Assembly (NCBI GenBank): GCA_018821435.1
Contig: JAHJME010000020.1
Coordinates: 1 to 47,366 of the forward strand
Reading direction: 5' to 3'
Source of the DNA: Alphaproteobacteria bacterium
Lineage (GTDB): Bacteria; Pseudomonadota; Alphaproteobacteria; Caulobacterales; Caulobacteraceae
Length of the DNA: 47,366 nucleotides
Part shown: piece after piece, positions 1 through 10,048 of the stretch
Layout: the number at the start of each line of letters is the position of its first letter
Position numbering within the stretch: the stretch's first letter is position 1
The notes under the pieces: model-generated
The model's input: only the letters and a program-made list of their open reading frames with translations
Told to the model about the DNA's origin: nothing
The model's database searches: none
Translations under genes and position numbers: made by a program

Positions 1-90
1 CGGGGCGGCCGGCTGGGCAACCGGGTCTTGCGCGTGGGCCGCGGTCGCGAGGCCGGCGGCGAGGATCATGACGGAGAGGGCGGTACGCAT
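1..90 (-). CDS. Exported protein, N-terminal fragment (partial)
   Basis: The window holds only the first 30 codons, starting at the ATG at 90 and running off the left edge. The visible peptide is a classic Sec signal sequence: a short basic start (MRT), a hydrophobic core rich in Ala/Leu/Ile, and an AHA-Q cleavage site near residue 20, followed by a Pro/Ala-rich beginning of the mature part. A good Shine-Dalgarno (AGGGGA) lies 6 nt upstream of the ATG. The product should be periplasmic or outer-membrane associated; nothing visible says what it does. It lies downstream of the atp operon on the same strand, separated by about 100 nt that include a hairpin, so it probably has its own promoter. 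Confidence 0.6.
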   Translation of the reverse strand, partial: MRTALSVMILAAGLATAAHAQDPVAQPAAP

Positions 91-131
91 TGAAGTTCCC
101 CTGACTTTTCGGCCGGCATGAAACTTGAGCA

Positions 132-161
132 AGGCGCCATAGGCAAGGCCTGACGGCGCCT
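132..161 (-). terminator. Probable terminator of the atp operon
   Basis: A 7-bp GC-rich inverted repeat (AGGCGCC / GGCGCCT, 132-138 and 155-161) encloses a smaller nested hairpin (AGGC-CTT-GCCT). It lies about 30 nt beyond the atpC stop codon on the coding strand. No clear T-run follows, so the call rests on position and fold only. Confidence 0.4.
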
Positions 162-189
162 AATTTACGGCAGTGAATTGACTGCTTGT

Positions 190-453
190 CTAGGCGGCTT
201 CCACAGCATGCTCTGCCAGGATCGTGAGCCCATCCGGGGTCACATCGGCGAAACCGCCGCGAACCTGGTAGACTTTCACGTTCCCGTCGTTGTGAACGCG
301 CACGGAACCTTCCTTGAGCGCGGTCATGAACGGCGCATGGCCGGCCAGGACGCCGAAGTCACCTTCGGAGCCCGGCGCGTCCACCTGGTCCACCGCGCCC
401 GCGAACAGTTCGCGTTCGGGCGAGACCAGGGAGAAGTGCAGCTTCTCGGCCAT
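190..453 (-). CDS. atpC: F1F0 ATP synthase epsilon subunit, short form
   Basis: This is the central-stalk epsilon subunit of F1, which bears on the gamma foot and the c-ring. The 87 residues correspond to the N-terminal beta-sandwich only. The opening (MAEKLHFSLVSPER) and the GDFGVLAGHAPFMTAL segment around residues 32-47 are standard epsilon signatures. The usual C-terminal two-helix domain, which gives bacterial epsilon about 130-140 residues and acts as an inhibitory arm in many species, is absent: the frame closes with a TAG right after the beta domain. The gene is last in atpHAGDC and starts 5 nt after the atpD stop. Family knowledge: in alphaproteobacteria a separate zeta protein can inhibit F1, which would fit a short epsilon; no zeta gene is in this window. 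Confidence 0.95.
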   Translation of the reverse strand: MAEKLHFSLVSPERELFAGAVDQVDAPGSEGDFGVLAGHAPFMTALKEGSVRVHNDGNVKVYQVRGGFADVTPDGLTILAEHAVEAA

Positions 454-458
454 GATGC

Positions 459-2036
<1,578 letters not shown>

Positions 2037-2909
2037 CTAGATCGCTTCGGCGCCGGAGATGATCTCGATCAACTCCTTGGTGATTTGCGCTTGGCGGGCT
2101 CGGTTCATTTGCAGCGTGAGGCTGGCGATCATGTCGCCGGCGTTGCGGGTGGCGTTGTCCATCGCCGTCATCTGGGCGGCGAAGAAACCAGCCTGGTTCT
2201 CCAGCATGGCGGAGAAGATCTGGGTGGTGATGTTGCGCGGCAGCAGCTCGGCCAGGATCGTTTCCTCGTCGGGCTCGTACTCGTAGGACGCGCCCTTCAG
2301 GTCGATCGGCTTGGCCCCGGCGACGATCTCGGCCGGGATCAGCTGCTTGCCGGTCGGGATCTGGGTGACCACCGACTGGAACTTCGAGAAGAACAGCGTG
2401 ACCACGTCGGTCTCGCCGGCGTCGAACATCGACTGGATCTTGGCGGAGACCTCTTCGGCGACGCCGAGCGACGGGCTGCCCCCGACTTCGAAGGTCTCGA
2501 CCATCCGCGAGGCGTGGAGGCGGCGGATCTGATCGCGAGCCTTGCGGCCGACGGTCATCACCTTCACGTCCTTGCCTTCGGCCAGCAGCGTGTCGATGCG
2601 CTGGCGCGCGGCGCGGACGATGGACGAGTTGAACCCGCCCGCCAGACCGCGATCCGAGGTGGCGATCACCACCAGGTGGCGTTGGGTCGCGCCCGTGCCG
2701 ACCAGCAGCTTGGGCGCGCCGTCACCCGACACGCCGGCCGCCAGGTTGGCGATCACGGCCGCCATGCGCTCGGCATAGGGACGCGAATTCTGGGCGGCGC
2801 TCTGCGCGCGGCGCAGCTTCGCAGCCGCGACCATCTGCATCGCCTTCGTGATCTTCTGGGTGGATTTCACCGCAGAGATCCGGGTCCGCATTTCCTTGAC
2901 GGTGGCCAT
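2037..2909 (-). CDS. atpG: F1F0 ATP synthase gamma subunit
   Basis: This is the central rotor shaft of F1, a coiled coil of N- and C-terminal helices running through the alpha3beta3 ring. The first 30 residues ([20 protein letters not shown] and the following [11 protein letters not shown]) and the C-terminal [19 protein letters not shown] segment are diagnostic, and the 290-residue length is normal. The gene is third in atpHAGDC, 30 nt after atpA; its stop lies 21 nt before the atpD ATG. Confidence 0.97.
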   Translation of the reverse strand: MATVKEMRTRISAVKSTQKITKAMQMVAAAKLRRAQSAAQNSRPYAERMAAVIANLAAGVSGDGAPKLLVGTGATQRHLVVIATSDRGLAGGFNSSIVRAARQRIDTLLAEGKDVKVMTVGRKARDQIRRLHASRMVETFEVGGSPSLGVAEEVSAKIQSMFDAGETDVVTLFFSKFQSVVTQIPTGKQLIPAEIVAGAKPIDLKGASYEYEPDEETILAELLPRNITTQIFSAMLENQAGFFAAQMTAMDNATRNAGDMIASLTLQMNRARQAQITKELIEIISGAEAI

Positions 2910-2939
2910 CGAGGGCTACTCGCTCCTGTCCGTCAGGCT

Positions 2940-5032
<2,093 letters not shown>

Positions 5033-5259
5033 TATTGTCCGCCCGGGTCGCGTTTCACGTGCCGCAAACGGACCGACCCGCTGCGACTAAAGGCTTGAAA
5101 GCGCTTGAAAAAAGCACATCGGTCCTGGGGCTGAATATTGCCCCCGGCCCAAAGCCGCGCGCCTACTAGCACGCGATGTTGTGCGCCGCAACCGAGGCGG
5201 CGCGGGGGTTCCGCAACGGGAACCCGCGGAAATCAAAGCCCCGACATTTCCACACGGCG
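5033..5259 (-). promoter_or_regulatory. Leader region between parE and atpH
   Basis: This 227-nt stretch must hold the atp operon promoter. I see three items. A hairpin at 5203-5227 (GGGTTCC / GGGAACC core) lies just beyond the parE stop and could end the parDE transcript, though without a T-run. An imperfect 8-bp hairpin at 5124-5147 has loop TGAATATT, with a run of six T on the coding strand some 10 nt later. A tandem GCTTGAAA repeat spans about 5093-5110. No -35/-10 pair is convincing enough to mark. Confidence 0.35.
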
Positions 5260-5556
5260 TCACGAACCCGCCGGCGAGGGATGCCAGTCTTCGCGTCCGT
5301 GGCGCAGTCGAAGGATGAGGATGTCGTCCCCGTCCAGCCGGTAGACGATCACGTGCGCGCGGTAAGGGTGAATGCGGACGGGCGGCGTGAGCTCGACCCG
5401 CTGGCGTGCAGCGAAGGGGTGGTCTGCGAGGAATGCGAACGTCGACTCCAGGTCTGCGAGATATCGATCGGCCTGCGCTTCGCCGAACGCGTTTTCGCTG
5501 TGCAGGTAGATGTCGACGATGTCCTGGCGGGCGGCGAGGCTGAGCCTAAAGGCCAC
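5260..5556 (-). CDS. parE: ParE/RelE-superfamily toxin of a type II TA pair
   Basis: The 98-residue protein matches the ParE layout: an N-terminal strand (FRLSLAARQDIVDIY), two helices containing FGEAQADRYLADLESTFAFLADHP, then the beta-sheet with RIHPYRAHVIVYRLDGDDILILRLRHGRE. ParE toxins of the well-studied branch poison DNA gyrase, while other members of the superfamily are mRNA interferases; the sequence alone does not decide which. The start is a GTG at 5556, overlapping the end of the antitoxin gene by 11 nt, typical of translationally coupled TA operons with the antitoxin first. Confidence 0.85.
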   Translation of the reverse strand: MAFRLSLAARQDIVDIYLHSENAFGEAQADRYLADLESTFAFLADHPFAARQRVELTPPVRIHPYRAHVIVYRLDGDDILILRLRHGREDWHPSPAGS

Positions 5557-5797
5557 GACGTGCGCGGGCCTGGCTGCGCGCGTCGGCCAGGATATCGGGG
5601 ACCGTCTCCGACGTGACCCCGCTCGCCAGACCCTCGTCGACCCAGCGCTGCATGGCGGCGATCTTGTCGGTGCGCTCCTGGTCGCGGCGGATCAGGTCGC
5701 GGACGTAGTCGCTCGCATTTCCATAGCGGCCCGTGCGCGTCTGGCTCTCGACCCAATCCTTCATCGCGTCGGGCAGGGATACGTTCATCGTCGCCAT
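5546..5797 (-). CDS. parD: ParD-like ribbon-helix-helix antitoxin
   Basis: The 83-residue antitoxin begins MATMNVSLPDAMKDWVE, a ribbon-helix-helix strand and first helix, followed by GRYGNASDYVRDLIRRDQER, the conserved ParD second helix. The C-terminal part (about residues 45-83) is the flexible toxin-binding tail. I chose the ATG at 5797 over an upstream in-frame ATG at 5836 because GGAG lies 8 nt before it and the upstream 13 residues do not resemble the family. ParD dimers normally repress their own operon. The pair sits on the atp strand immediately upstream of that operon. Confidence 0.85.
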   Translation of the reverse strand: MATMNVSLPDAMKDWVESQTRTGRYGNASDYVRDLIRRDQERTDKIAAMQRWVDEGLASGVTSETVPDILADARSQARARRGL

Positions 5798-5892
5798 CGT
5801 GGAGTCTCCGTCGCCGAAGGCTGGCGGCGATGGCAAAGATTGTCAACAATCCTGCCCGGCGGGCCCGGCTGCCTTGCAGCCAGACACCAGAC

Positions 5893-5923
5893 AAAAAGAG
5901 ACCCGCCGGTTTCCCGGCGGGTC
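5893..5923 (-). terminator. Rho-independent terminator
   Basis: A perfect 10-bp stem (GACCCGCCGG / CCGGCGGGTC, 5900-5909 and 5914-5923) with a 4-nt loop is followed on the minus strand by TC and five T. It ends the transcript of the small periplasmic protein gene whose stop codon is at 5967. Confidence 0.85.
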
Positions 5924-5966
5924 AGGGCGACAGAAGCTCGAATTGGAGCTGCTGGGAGTCTGTTGG

Positions 5967-6308
5967 CTACTGCTTCGCGAGTTGGGTCGCGCCGCCGGCC
6001 TTGGCGATGGCCTTGGCGTTGCAGTCGGCGATACGGGTTTCGTCCAGGGCCTTGCGGCCTTCGAACGAGGCGACCACGCCGACCTTGTCGGCGATCGTCT
6101 TGCAGGTGGCGACCGCATAGGTCTGCGAGGTCGGGGCGAGGGCGACGCAGGCGTCGGCTTCGCAGTTGAACATGGCGCCGCCGGCGATGAACTTGGTCTT
6201 TTCGGCGACCGGCGAGGCGAGCTTCGCGGTGATCGGGTCACCCGCCAGGGCGGAACCGGCGGAGAAGGTGACAAGAGCGGCGCAGGCCGCAAGGATTTGG
6301 AGCTTCAT
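5967..6308 (-). CDS. Small periplasmic protein, Caulobacter CC_3452-like
   Basis: This 113-residue protein has a clear signal peptide (MKLQILAACAALVTFSAG followed by SALAGDP; cleavage after ALA near residue 22). The mature domain has four Cys (in FNCEADACVA, ATCKTI and ADCNAKA), suggesting two disulphides in the periplasm. I chose the ATG at 6308 because GGAGGG lies just upstream; a longer in-frame start adds 12 residues before the signal peptide and is unlikely. From memory it resembles a family of unknown function annotated as CC_3452 in Caulobacter, which lies near the atp genes there too; I could not check this. It has its own terminator, so it is probably monocistronic. Confidence 0.7.
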   Translation of the reverse strand: MKLQILAACAALVTFSAGSALAGDPITAKLASPVAEKTKFIAGGAMFNCEADACVALAPTSQTYAVATCKTIADKVGVVASFEGRKALDETRIADCNAKAIAKAGGATQLAKQ

Positions 6309-6652
6309 GGAGCCCTCCAGCGTTTCGGGGAGTATCGGCGTCAAGGATTTGAGTACCGGCCCGATCCGTCGCGTTGTGGTCGCCGCGGGTATCCCCTCCG
6401 TTGGCGCACTTCGAACTGAGCAATGCTAAGATAACGGTGTTAAGATCGAGCGCGCAACTGCTATTTGTTCGCATCAGCTATGCGGAAATGCAGACCCGCT
6501 CGGCAAGTCCGCACGCTGCGGAAACCCATGGCGGCGGCCCAAGCCCGCTTATGGCGCCGCTCGTTCATACACCGTCAATCATGTTTGGCGTTCCGTCACC
6601 GTGAGTTATAGGGCCGGCGGGCGGCTGAAGACCGGTAGGACGACTTAAATCC
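6309..6652. promoter_or_regulatory. Divergent intergenic region, 344 nt
   Basis: This lies between the small periplasmic gene (minus) and the penicillin-binding protein gene (plus), and must carry both promoters. It is less GC-rich than the genes around it. The best plus-strand candidate is TTGGCG at 6585-6590 and TATAGG at 6607-6612 with a 16-nt spacer, about 40 nt before the PBP ATG. I found no convincing minus-strand promoter, no LexA box and no credible ORF here. Confidence 0.3.
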
Positions 6653-8656
6653 ATGGCCAATGCGCAGCCGCCGCGGCGCGGGCGTGAACCCCGCCCCAAA
6701 CGCTCGCCCCTGCAGACGCTGATCTACTGGACCCTGGTGCTGGGCGTCTGGGGGCTGATCTTCCTGGTCGCCTTCTTCGCCGTGTTCGCGGTCGACCTGC
6801 CCGACACGTCCAAGCTCTATGATGTGAAGCGCCAGCCGTCGGTCTCGTACCTGGACCGCTCGGGCGCCCTGCTCGCCGTGCGCGGCAGCCAGTACGCGCC
6901 GCCGGTCGACCTGGACAAGCTGCCGCCCTACGTCCCCAAGGCGTTCATCGCCATCGAGGACCGCTGGTACTACTGGCACTTCGGGTTCAACCCGTGGGGC
7001 ATCGCGCGCAGCCAGCTTTATAATATGGCGCACAAGGGCGAGGGCGGCCCCCTGCGCGGCGGCTCGACCATCACCCAGCAGCTGGCCCGCAACCTGTTCC
7101 TGACGCCCAACCAGAACTATCGCCGCAAGGCCCAGGAGCTGATCCTGGCCGTCTGGCTGGAGGCGCGGTTCTCCAAGAAGCAGATCCTCGAGCTGTATCT
7201 GAACCGGGTCTATTTCGGCGCCGGCGCCTACGGCATCGAGGCGGCCTCGCAGCGCTACTTCGGCAAGCCCGCCCGCGAGCTGACCCTGGGGGAGAGCGCC
7301 CTGCTGGCCGGGATCATGAAGGGGCCGTCGCGCTATTCGCCCGTCGCCTCCACCGACCGCGCCGCGCGCCGCGCCACCATCGTCCTGGACGAGATGGTCC
7401 AGGCCAAGTTCATCACCGCCGCCGAGCGCGACCAGGCGATCCGCACCAGGGTCCGGGTGAACCCCGTCCTGGCTAACCAGCGGGCGCAGTATTTCACCGA
7501 CTGGGTCGACGACCAGACCCGCACCCTGGTGGGCGAACCCACCGAGGACCTGGTGGTCGAGACCACCCTGGACCTGCCGCTGCAGGCCAGCGCCGAACAG
7601 GCCCTGCAGTCCGGCGTCGCCGCCGCCAAGGGCCAGGGCGTGGAGCAGGGGGCGCTGGTCTCCCTGGACGGCGAGGGCCGCATCCGCGCCTACGTCGGCG
7701 GCACCAACTATCTGCAGACCCAGTTCGACCGGGCGACCATGGCCAGGCGCCAGGCCGGCTCGGCGTTCAAGCCGTTCGTCTATCTCACCGCCATGGAGGC
7801 TGGCCGCACGCCGGACACCCCCGTCGTCGACGAACCGCTGAAGATCGGCAACTGGGAGCCGCGCAACTACAGCGGCAACTACCTGGGCCCCATCACCATC
7901 GGCACGGCCATGGCCCAGTCGGTGAACACCGTCGCCGCGCGCCTGGCCAACGAGGTCGGCACCTCGAACGTGGCCGCCACCGCGCGCCGCCTGGGCATCA
8001 CCTCGCCGATCCAGCTGGACCCGTCGATGGCCCTGGGCGCCGTCGAGGTCAGCCCGCTGGAGATGGCCCAGGCCTATGCGCCGTTTTCGAACGGCGGCTA
8101 CTTCGCCAAGGGCTACGGCATCGAGCGGATCCGCACGGCCACCGGGCGGGTGCTCTACGATCGCGGCGTCGACCGCGCCCCACGCGCGGCGGTGATCGGC
8201 CAGCCGGCCCTGGCCTATATGGTCACCATGATGCGCGGCGTGGTGCAGCACGGCACCGGCACGCGCGCCAACGTCCCCGGCTACGACCTGGCCGGCAAGA
8301 CCGGCACCACCAGCGACTACCGCGACGCCTGGTTCGTCGGCTACACCGGCGGCTTCGTCACCGCCGTCTGGGTGGGCAAGGACGACAACAAGCCCATGCG
8401 CAAGGTCACCGGCGGCAATGCGCCCGCCGGCATCTGGCGCGACTACATGACCGCCGCCCTGCCGCGCCTCAACGTCCAGCCGATCCCCGGCGGCGTGCTG
8501 CCCGAGGTGGAGCATCAGGGGCCGATCGAGCAGATCCTGGAAGGCGTCGGCGACCTGTTCCGCGGCGATCGCGACGAGCCGCCGCCGTCCGAGTTCGACA
8601 ACCGCGCGCCGCCGCCCCGCGAACAACAGCGCCGCCAGCAGGATCCGCCGTTCTAG
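6653..8656 (+). CDS. Bifunctional class A penicillin-binding protein (PBP1A type)
   Basis: This inner-membrane enzyme polymerises glycan strands from lipid II and cross-links their peptides. A basic, Pro-rich cytoplasmic tail (1-20) and one membrane segment (about 22-46) precede the GT51 transglycosylase domain, with catalytic Glu102 in AFIAIEDRWYYWHFG, then GGSTITQQLARNLFL and EARFSKKQILELYLNRVYFG. The transpeptidase domain has the three penicillin-binding motifs: SAFK (Ser370), SVN (423-425) and KTGTT (549-553). The 667-residue length is compact for the class. Caulobacterales carry several PBP1A paralogues and I cannot tell which this is. The C-terminal tail is a Pro/Arg/Gln-rich linker. 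Confidence 0.93.
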   Translation: MANAQPPRRGREPRPKRSPLQTLIYWTLVLGVWGLIFLVAFFAVFAVDLPDTSKLYDVKRQPSVSYLDRSGALLAVRGSQYAPPVDLDKLPPYVPKAFIAIEDRWYYWHFGFNPWGIARSQLYNMAHKGEGGPLRGGSTITQQLARNLFLTPNQNYRRKAQELILAVWLEARFSKKQILELYLNRVYFGAGAYGIEAASQRYFGKPARELTLGESALLAGIMKGPSRYSPVASTDRAARRATIVLDEMVQAKFITAAERDQAIRTRVRVNPVLANQRAQYFTDWVDDQTRTLVGEPTEDLVVETTLDLPLQASAEQALQSGVAAAKGQGVEQGALVSLDGEGRIRAYVGGTNYLQTQFDRATMARRQAGSAFKPFVYLTAMEAGRTPDTPVVDEPLKIGNWEPRNYSGNYLGPITIGTAMAQSVNTVAARLANEVGTSNVAATARRLGITSPIQLDPSMALGAVEVSPLEMAQAYAPFSNGGYFAKGYGIERIRTATGRVLYDRGVDRAPRAAVIGQPALAYMVTMMRGVVQHGTGTRANVPGYDLAGKTGTTSDYRDAWFVGYTGGFVTAVWVGKDDNKPMRKVTGGNAPAGIWRDYMTAALPRLNVQPIPGGVLPEVEHQGPIEQILEGVGDLFRGDRDEPPPSEFDNRAPPPREQQRRQQDPPF

Positions 8657-8660
8657 CTTT

Positions 8661-8707
8661 CCCTCCCTTAATGGGGAGGGACAGACCGCGAAGCGGTCAG
8701 GGTGGGG
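8661..8707 (+). repeat. Palindromic repeat, left copy flanking the DUF559 gene
   Basis: The layout is a hairpin CCCTCCC-TTAATG-GGGAGGG, then ACA, a second hairpin (GACCGC-GAA-GCGGTC, 8684-8698) and the tail AGGGTGGGG. The copy at 9166-9214 is the same element inverted: outer hairpin and tail are identical, but the inner hairpin has a different sequence. The DUF559 gene lies between the two and reads into this copy. Confidence 0.85.
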
Positions 8708-9102
8708 AAGTCAGGTCGAGGCTCCGCGCCTCGCGACCTCGCGCCCTCATGGACGCGTGGCTCCGCTTCCAACGTTGCGACGATCTGCTCCATTACCCAG
8801 TCAAGATTGCGCCGTACGTCGCTTGCCCAGAACCGCAGCACGGTGAAACCCTGACGTCGTAAGACCGCATCCCGCACGGCGTCGTGTTCTACGCGAGCGT
8901 CGTCGGCGTGCTGGCTGCCATCGACCTCGATCACGACGCGCCGCGTATTGCAGACGAAGTCGAGACAATAGTTTTTGAAGGGCGCCTGACGCCGGATGTG
9001 AAACCCGCGCTCCCGCAGCAGCCGCAGGCGGCTCCAGAGGATAATTTCCGGCTCGCTCATGCCTCGGCGTAGCTGACGGGCGCGATGTATCGCTGGTCGC
9101 AT
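8668..9102 (-). CDS. DUF559-family (Vsr/PD-(D/E)XK-like) putative endonuclease
   Basis: The 144-residue protein has the DUF559 fold markers: an Arg-rich start (RARQLRRGMSEPEIILWSRL), then FHIRRQAPFKNYCLDFVC with Asp48, RVVIEVDGSQH with Glu59, Asp61 and His65, and the closing GFTVLRFWASDVRRNLDWVM. These are the catalytic-core positions of the Vsr/very-short-patch nuclease-like group; the function of DUF559 proteins is largely uncharacterised. The ATG at 9102 fits the family start. There is no good Shine-Dalgarno; instead a LexA-type box ends 11 nt upstream. The last 12-13 codons (including TASRSVPPH) and the TAA are supplied by the flanking palindromic repeat. The upstream 60 nt are unusually AT-rich for this genome. 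Confidence 0.85.
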   Translation of the reverse strand: MRPAIHRARQLRRGMSEPEIILWSRLRLLRERGFHIRRQAPFKNYCLDFVCNTRRVVIEVDGSQHADDARVEHDAVRDAVLRRQGFTVLRFWASDVRRNLDWVMEQIVATLEAEPRVHEGARSRGAEPRPDFPTLTASRSVPPH

Positions 9103-9113
9103 AGCGCTAAATT

Positions 9114-9128
9114 GTTCTTTATTTGTTC
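9114..9128. promoter_or_regulatory. LexA (SOS) box upstream of the DUF559 gene
   Basis: The sequence GTTC-TTTATTT-GTTC matches the alphaproteobacterial LexA operator GTTC-N7-GTTC exactly. It ends 11 nt from the DUF559 ATG on the other strand, so bound LexA should block transcription. The spacing to the start codon is identical to that of the mmcB box at 15014. Confidence 0.75.
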
Positions 9129-9165
9129 CGATATCAATCGCAAAAGCCAAGCTTGGTCGTGACCG

Positions 9166-9214
9166 CCCCACCCTGCTCGCCTTTGGCGAGCTGTCCCTCC
9201 CCATTAAGGGAGGG
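9166..9214 (-). repeat. Palindromic repeat, right copy flanking the DUF559 gene
   Basis: This is the inverted partner of the element at 8661-8707. On the minus strand it reads the identical CCCTCCC-TTAATG-GGGAGGG hairpin plus ACA, a different inner hairpin (GCTCGCC-AAA-GGCGAGC, 9175-9191) and the same AGGGTGGGG tail. It ends 10 nt short of the stop codon of the next metalloprotease gene. Confidence 0.85.
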
Positions 9215-9224
9215 AAATGGAGTT

Positions 9225-9977
9225 CTAGCGGCCGAACGCGTGCAGCCGCGCGCCTTCGGCCCGCAGCCAGTCGCGGTGGCGCCGCTCGTCGCCCACCAGG
9301 TCGCGGACATGGGCCCAGAAACGCGGGCCGTGGTTCAGCTCCAGCAGGTGGGCGCACTCGTGGGCGGCCACGTAGTCGGCGACCTCGAAGGGGGCTAGCG
9401 CCAGGCGCCAGGAATAGCGGATATTGCCCGGCGTCCCGCGCGGCCCCGGCTTGCAGGAGCCCCAGCGCGACTTGGCGTCGGCCACGGTCACCTTCGGCAT
9501 CGGCGCCCCCAGGACCCGGGCGTAGTGGGCGGTGCGGGCGGCCAGCACCTCCATCGCCTTCTTCTTGAGGACCAGGATCACGGCGCGGGCATAGCCTTCG
9601 CCCTCGCCCATGGCGGTGATGCGTGGCGTCGAGCCGTCGATGGGCTCGATCCAGCGGGCCCGGCCCGCGCCGGTCTCCAGCCGCACCGGCCGTCCGAACA
9701 CCTCGATCAGCATGCCCGGCGATAGCGGCGCGGCGTCCGGCAGCTCGGCTAGGCGCTCGGCGATCCACCCGGCCCGTTCGCGGGCGAAGGCGGCGGCCTC
9801 GGGCAGGCGGCGCAGAGATGGGGCGGTGGCGACGATCTCGCGCCGGGTGCGGTCCAGCCGCAACGACACCCGCCGGGCGCGCGCGTTGACCTTCAGGCGC
9901 ACGGCCGAGCCGGCGACCTCCAGCCGATCGCCGTCGGCCAGGGTCTTCGCTTGCGGGGCGCGGCCGAAGAGACTCAT
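9225..9977 (-). CDS. YgjP/SprT-like zinc metallopeptidase
   Basis: The 250-residue cytoplasmic protein belongs to the YgjP-like (DUF45/M48-annotated) metallopeptidase family. The domain starts with beta strands (VRLKVNARARRVSLRLD) and carries a conserved KSRWGSCKPGPRGTPGNIRY stretch. The zinc site is HECAH near residues 206-210 with a following NHGPRFW (third ligand His near 216). The substrate is unknown; relatives are annotated as SprT- or WLM-like proteases. The ATG at 9977 is the natural start. It stands alone, with the palindromic repeat immediately after its stop. Confidence 0.85.
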   Translation of the reverse strand: MSLFGRAPQAKTLADGDRLEVAGSAVRLKVNARARRVSLRLDRTRREIVATAPSLRRLPEAAAFARERAGWIAERLAELPDAAPLSPGMLIEVFGRPVRLETGAGRARWIEPIDGSTPRITAMGEGEGYARAVILVLKKKAMEVLAARTAHYARVLGAPMPKVTVADAKSRWGSCKPGPRGTPGNIRYSWRLALAPFEVADYVAAHECAHLLELNHGPRFWAHVRDLVGDERRHRDWLRAEGARLHAFGR

Positions 9978-9998
9978 CGCCTTGAATCTAGGGTGTCA

Positions 9999-10026
9999 CC
10001 CCGGTTTCGCGAAGGGCTGACCGGGG
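9999..10026. repeat. Short inverted repeat between phaZ and the metallopeptidase
   Basis: Arms CCCCGGT / ACCGGGG (7 bp, 9999-10005 and 10020-10026) surround a 14-nt loop. It lies just past the phaZ stop on the coding strand and may end that transcript, but no T-run follows. Confidence 0.35.
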
Positions 10027-10048
10027 CGGAAAAGCGCCGATGCGGCGA

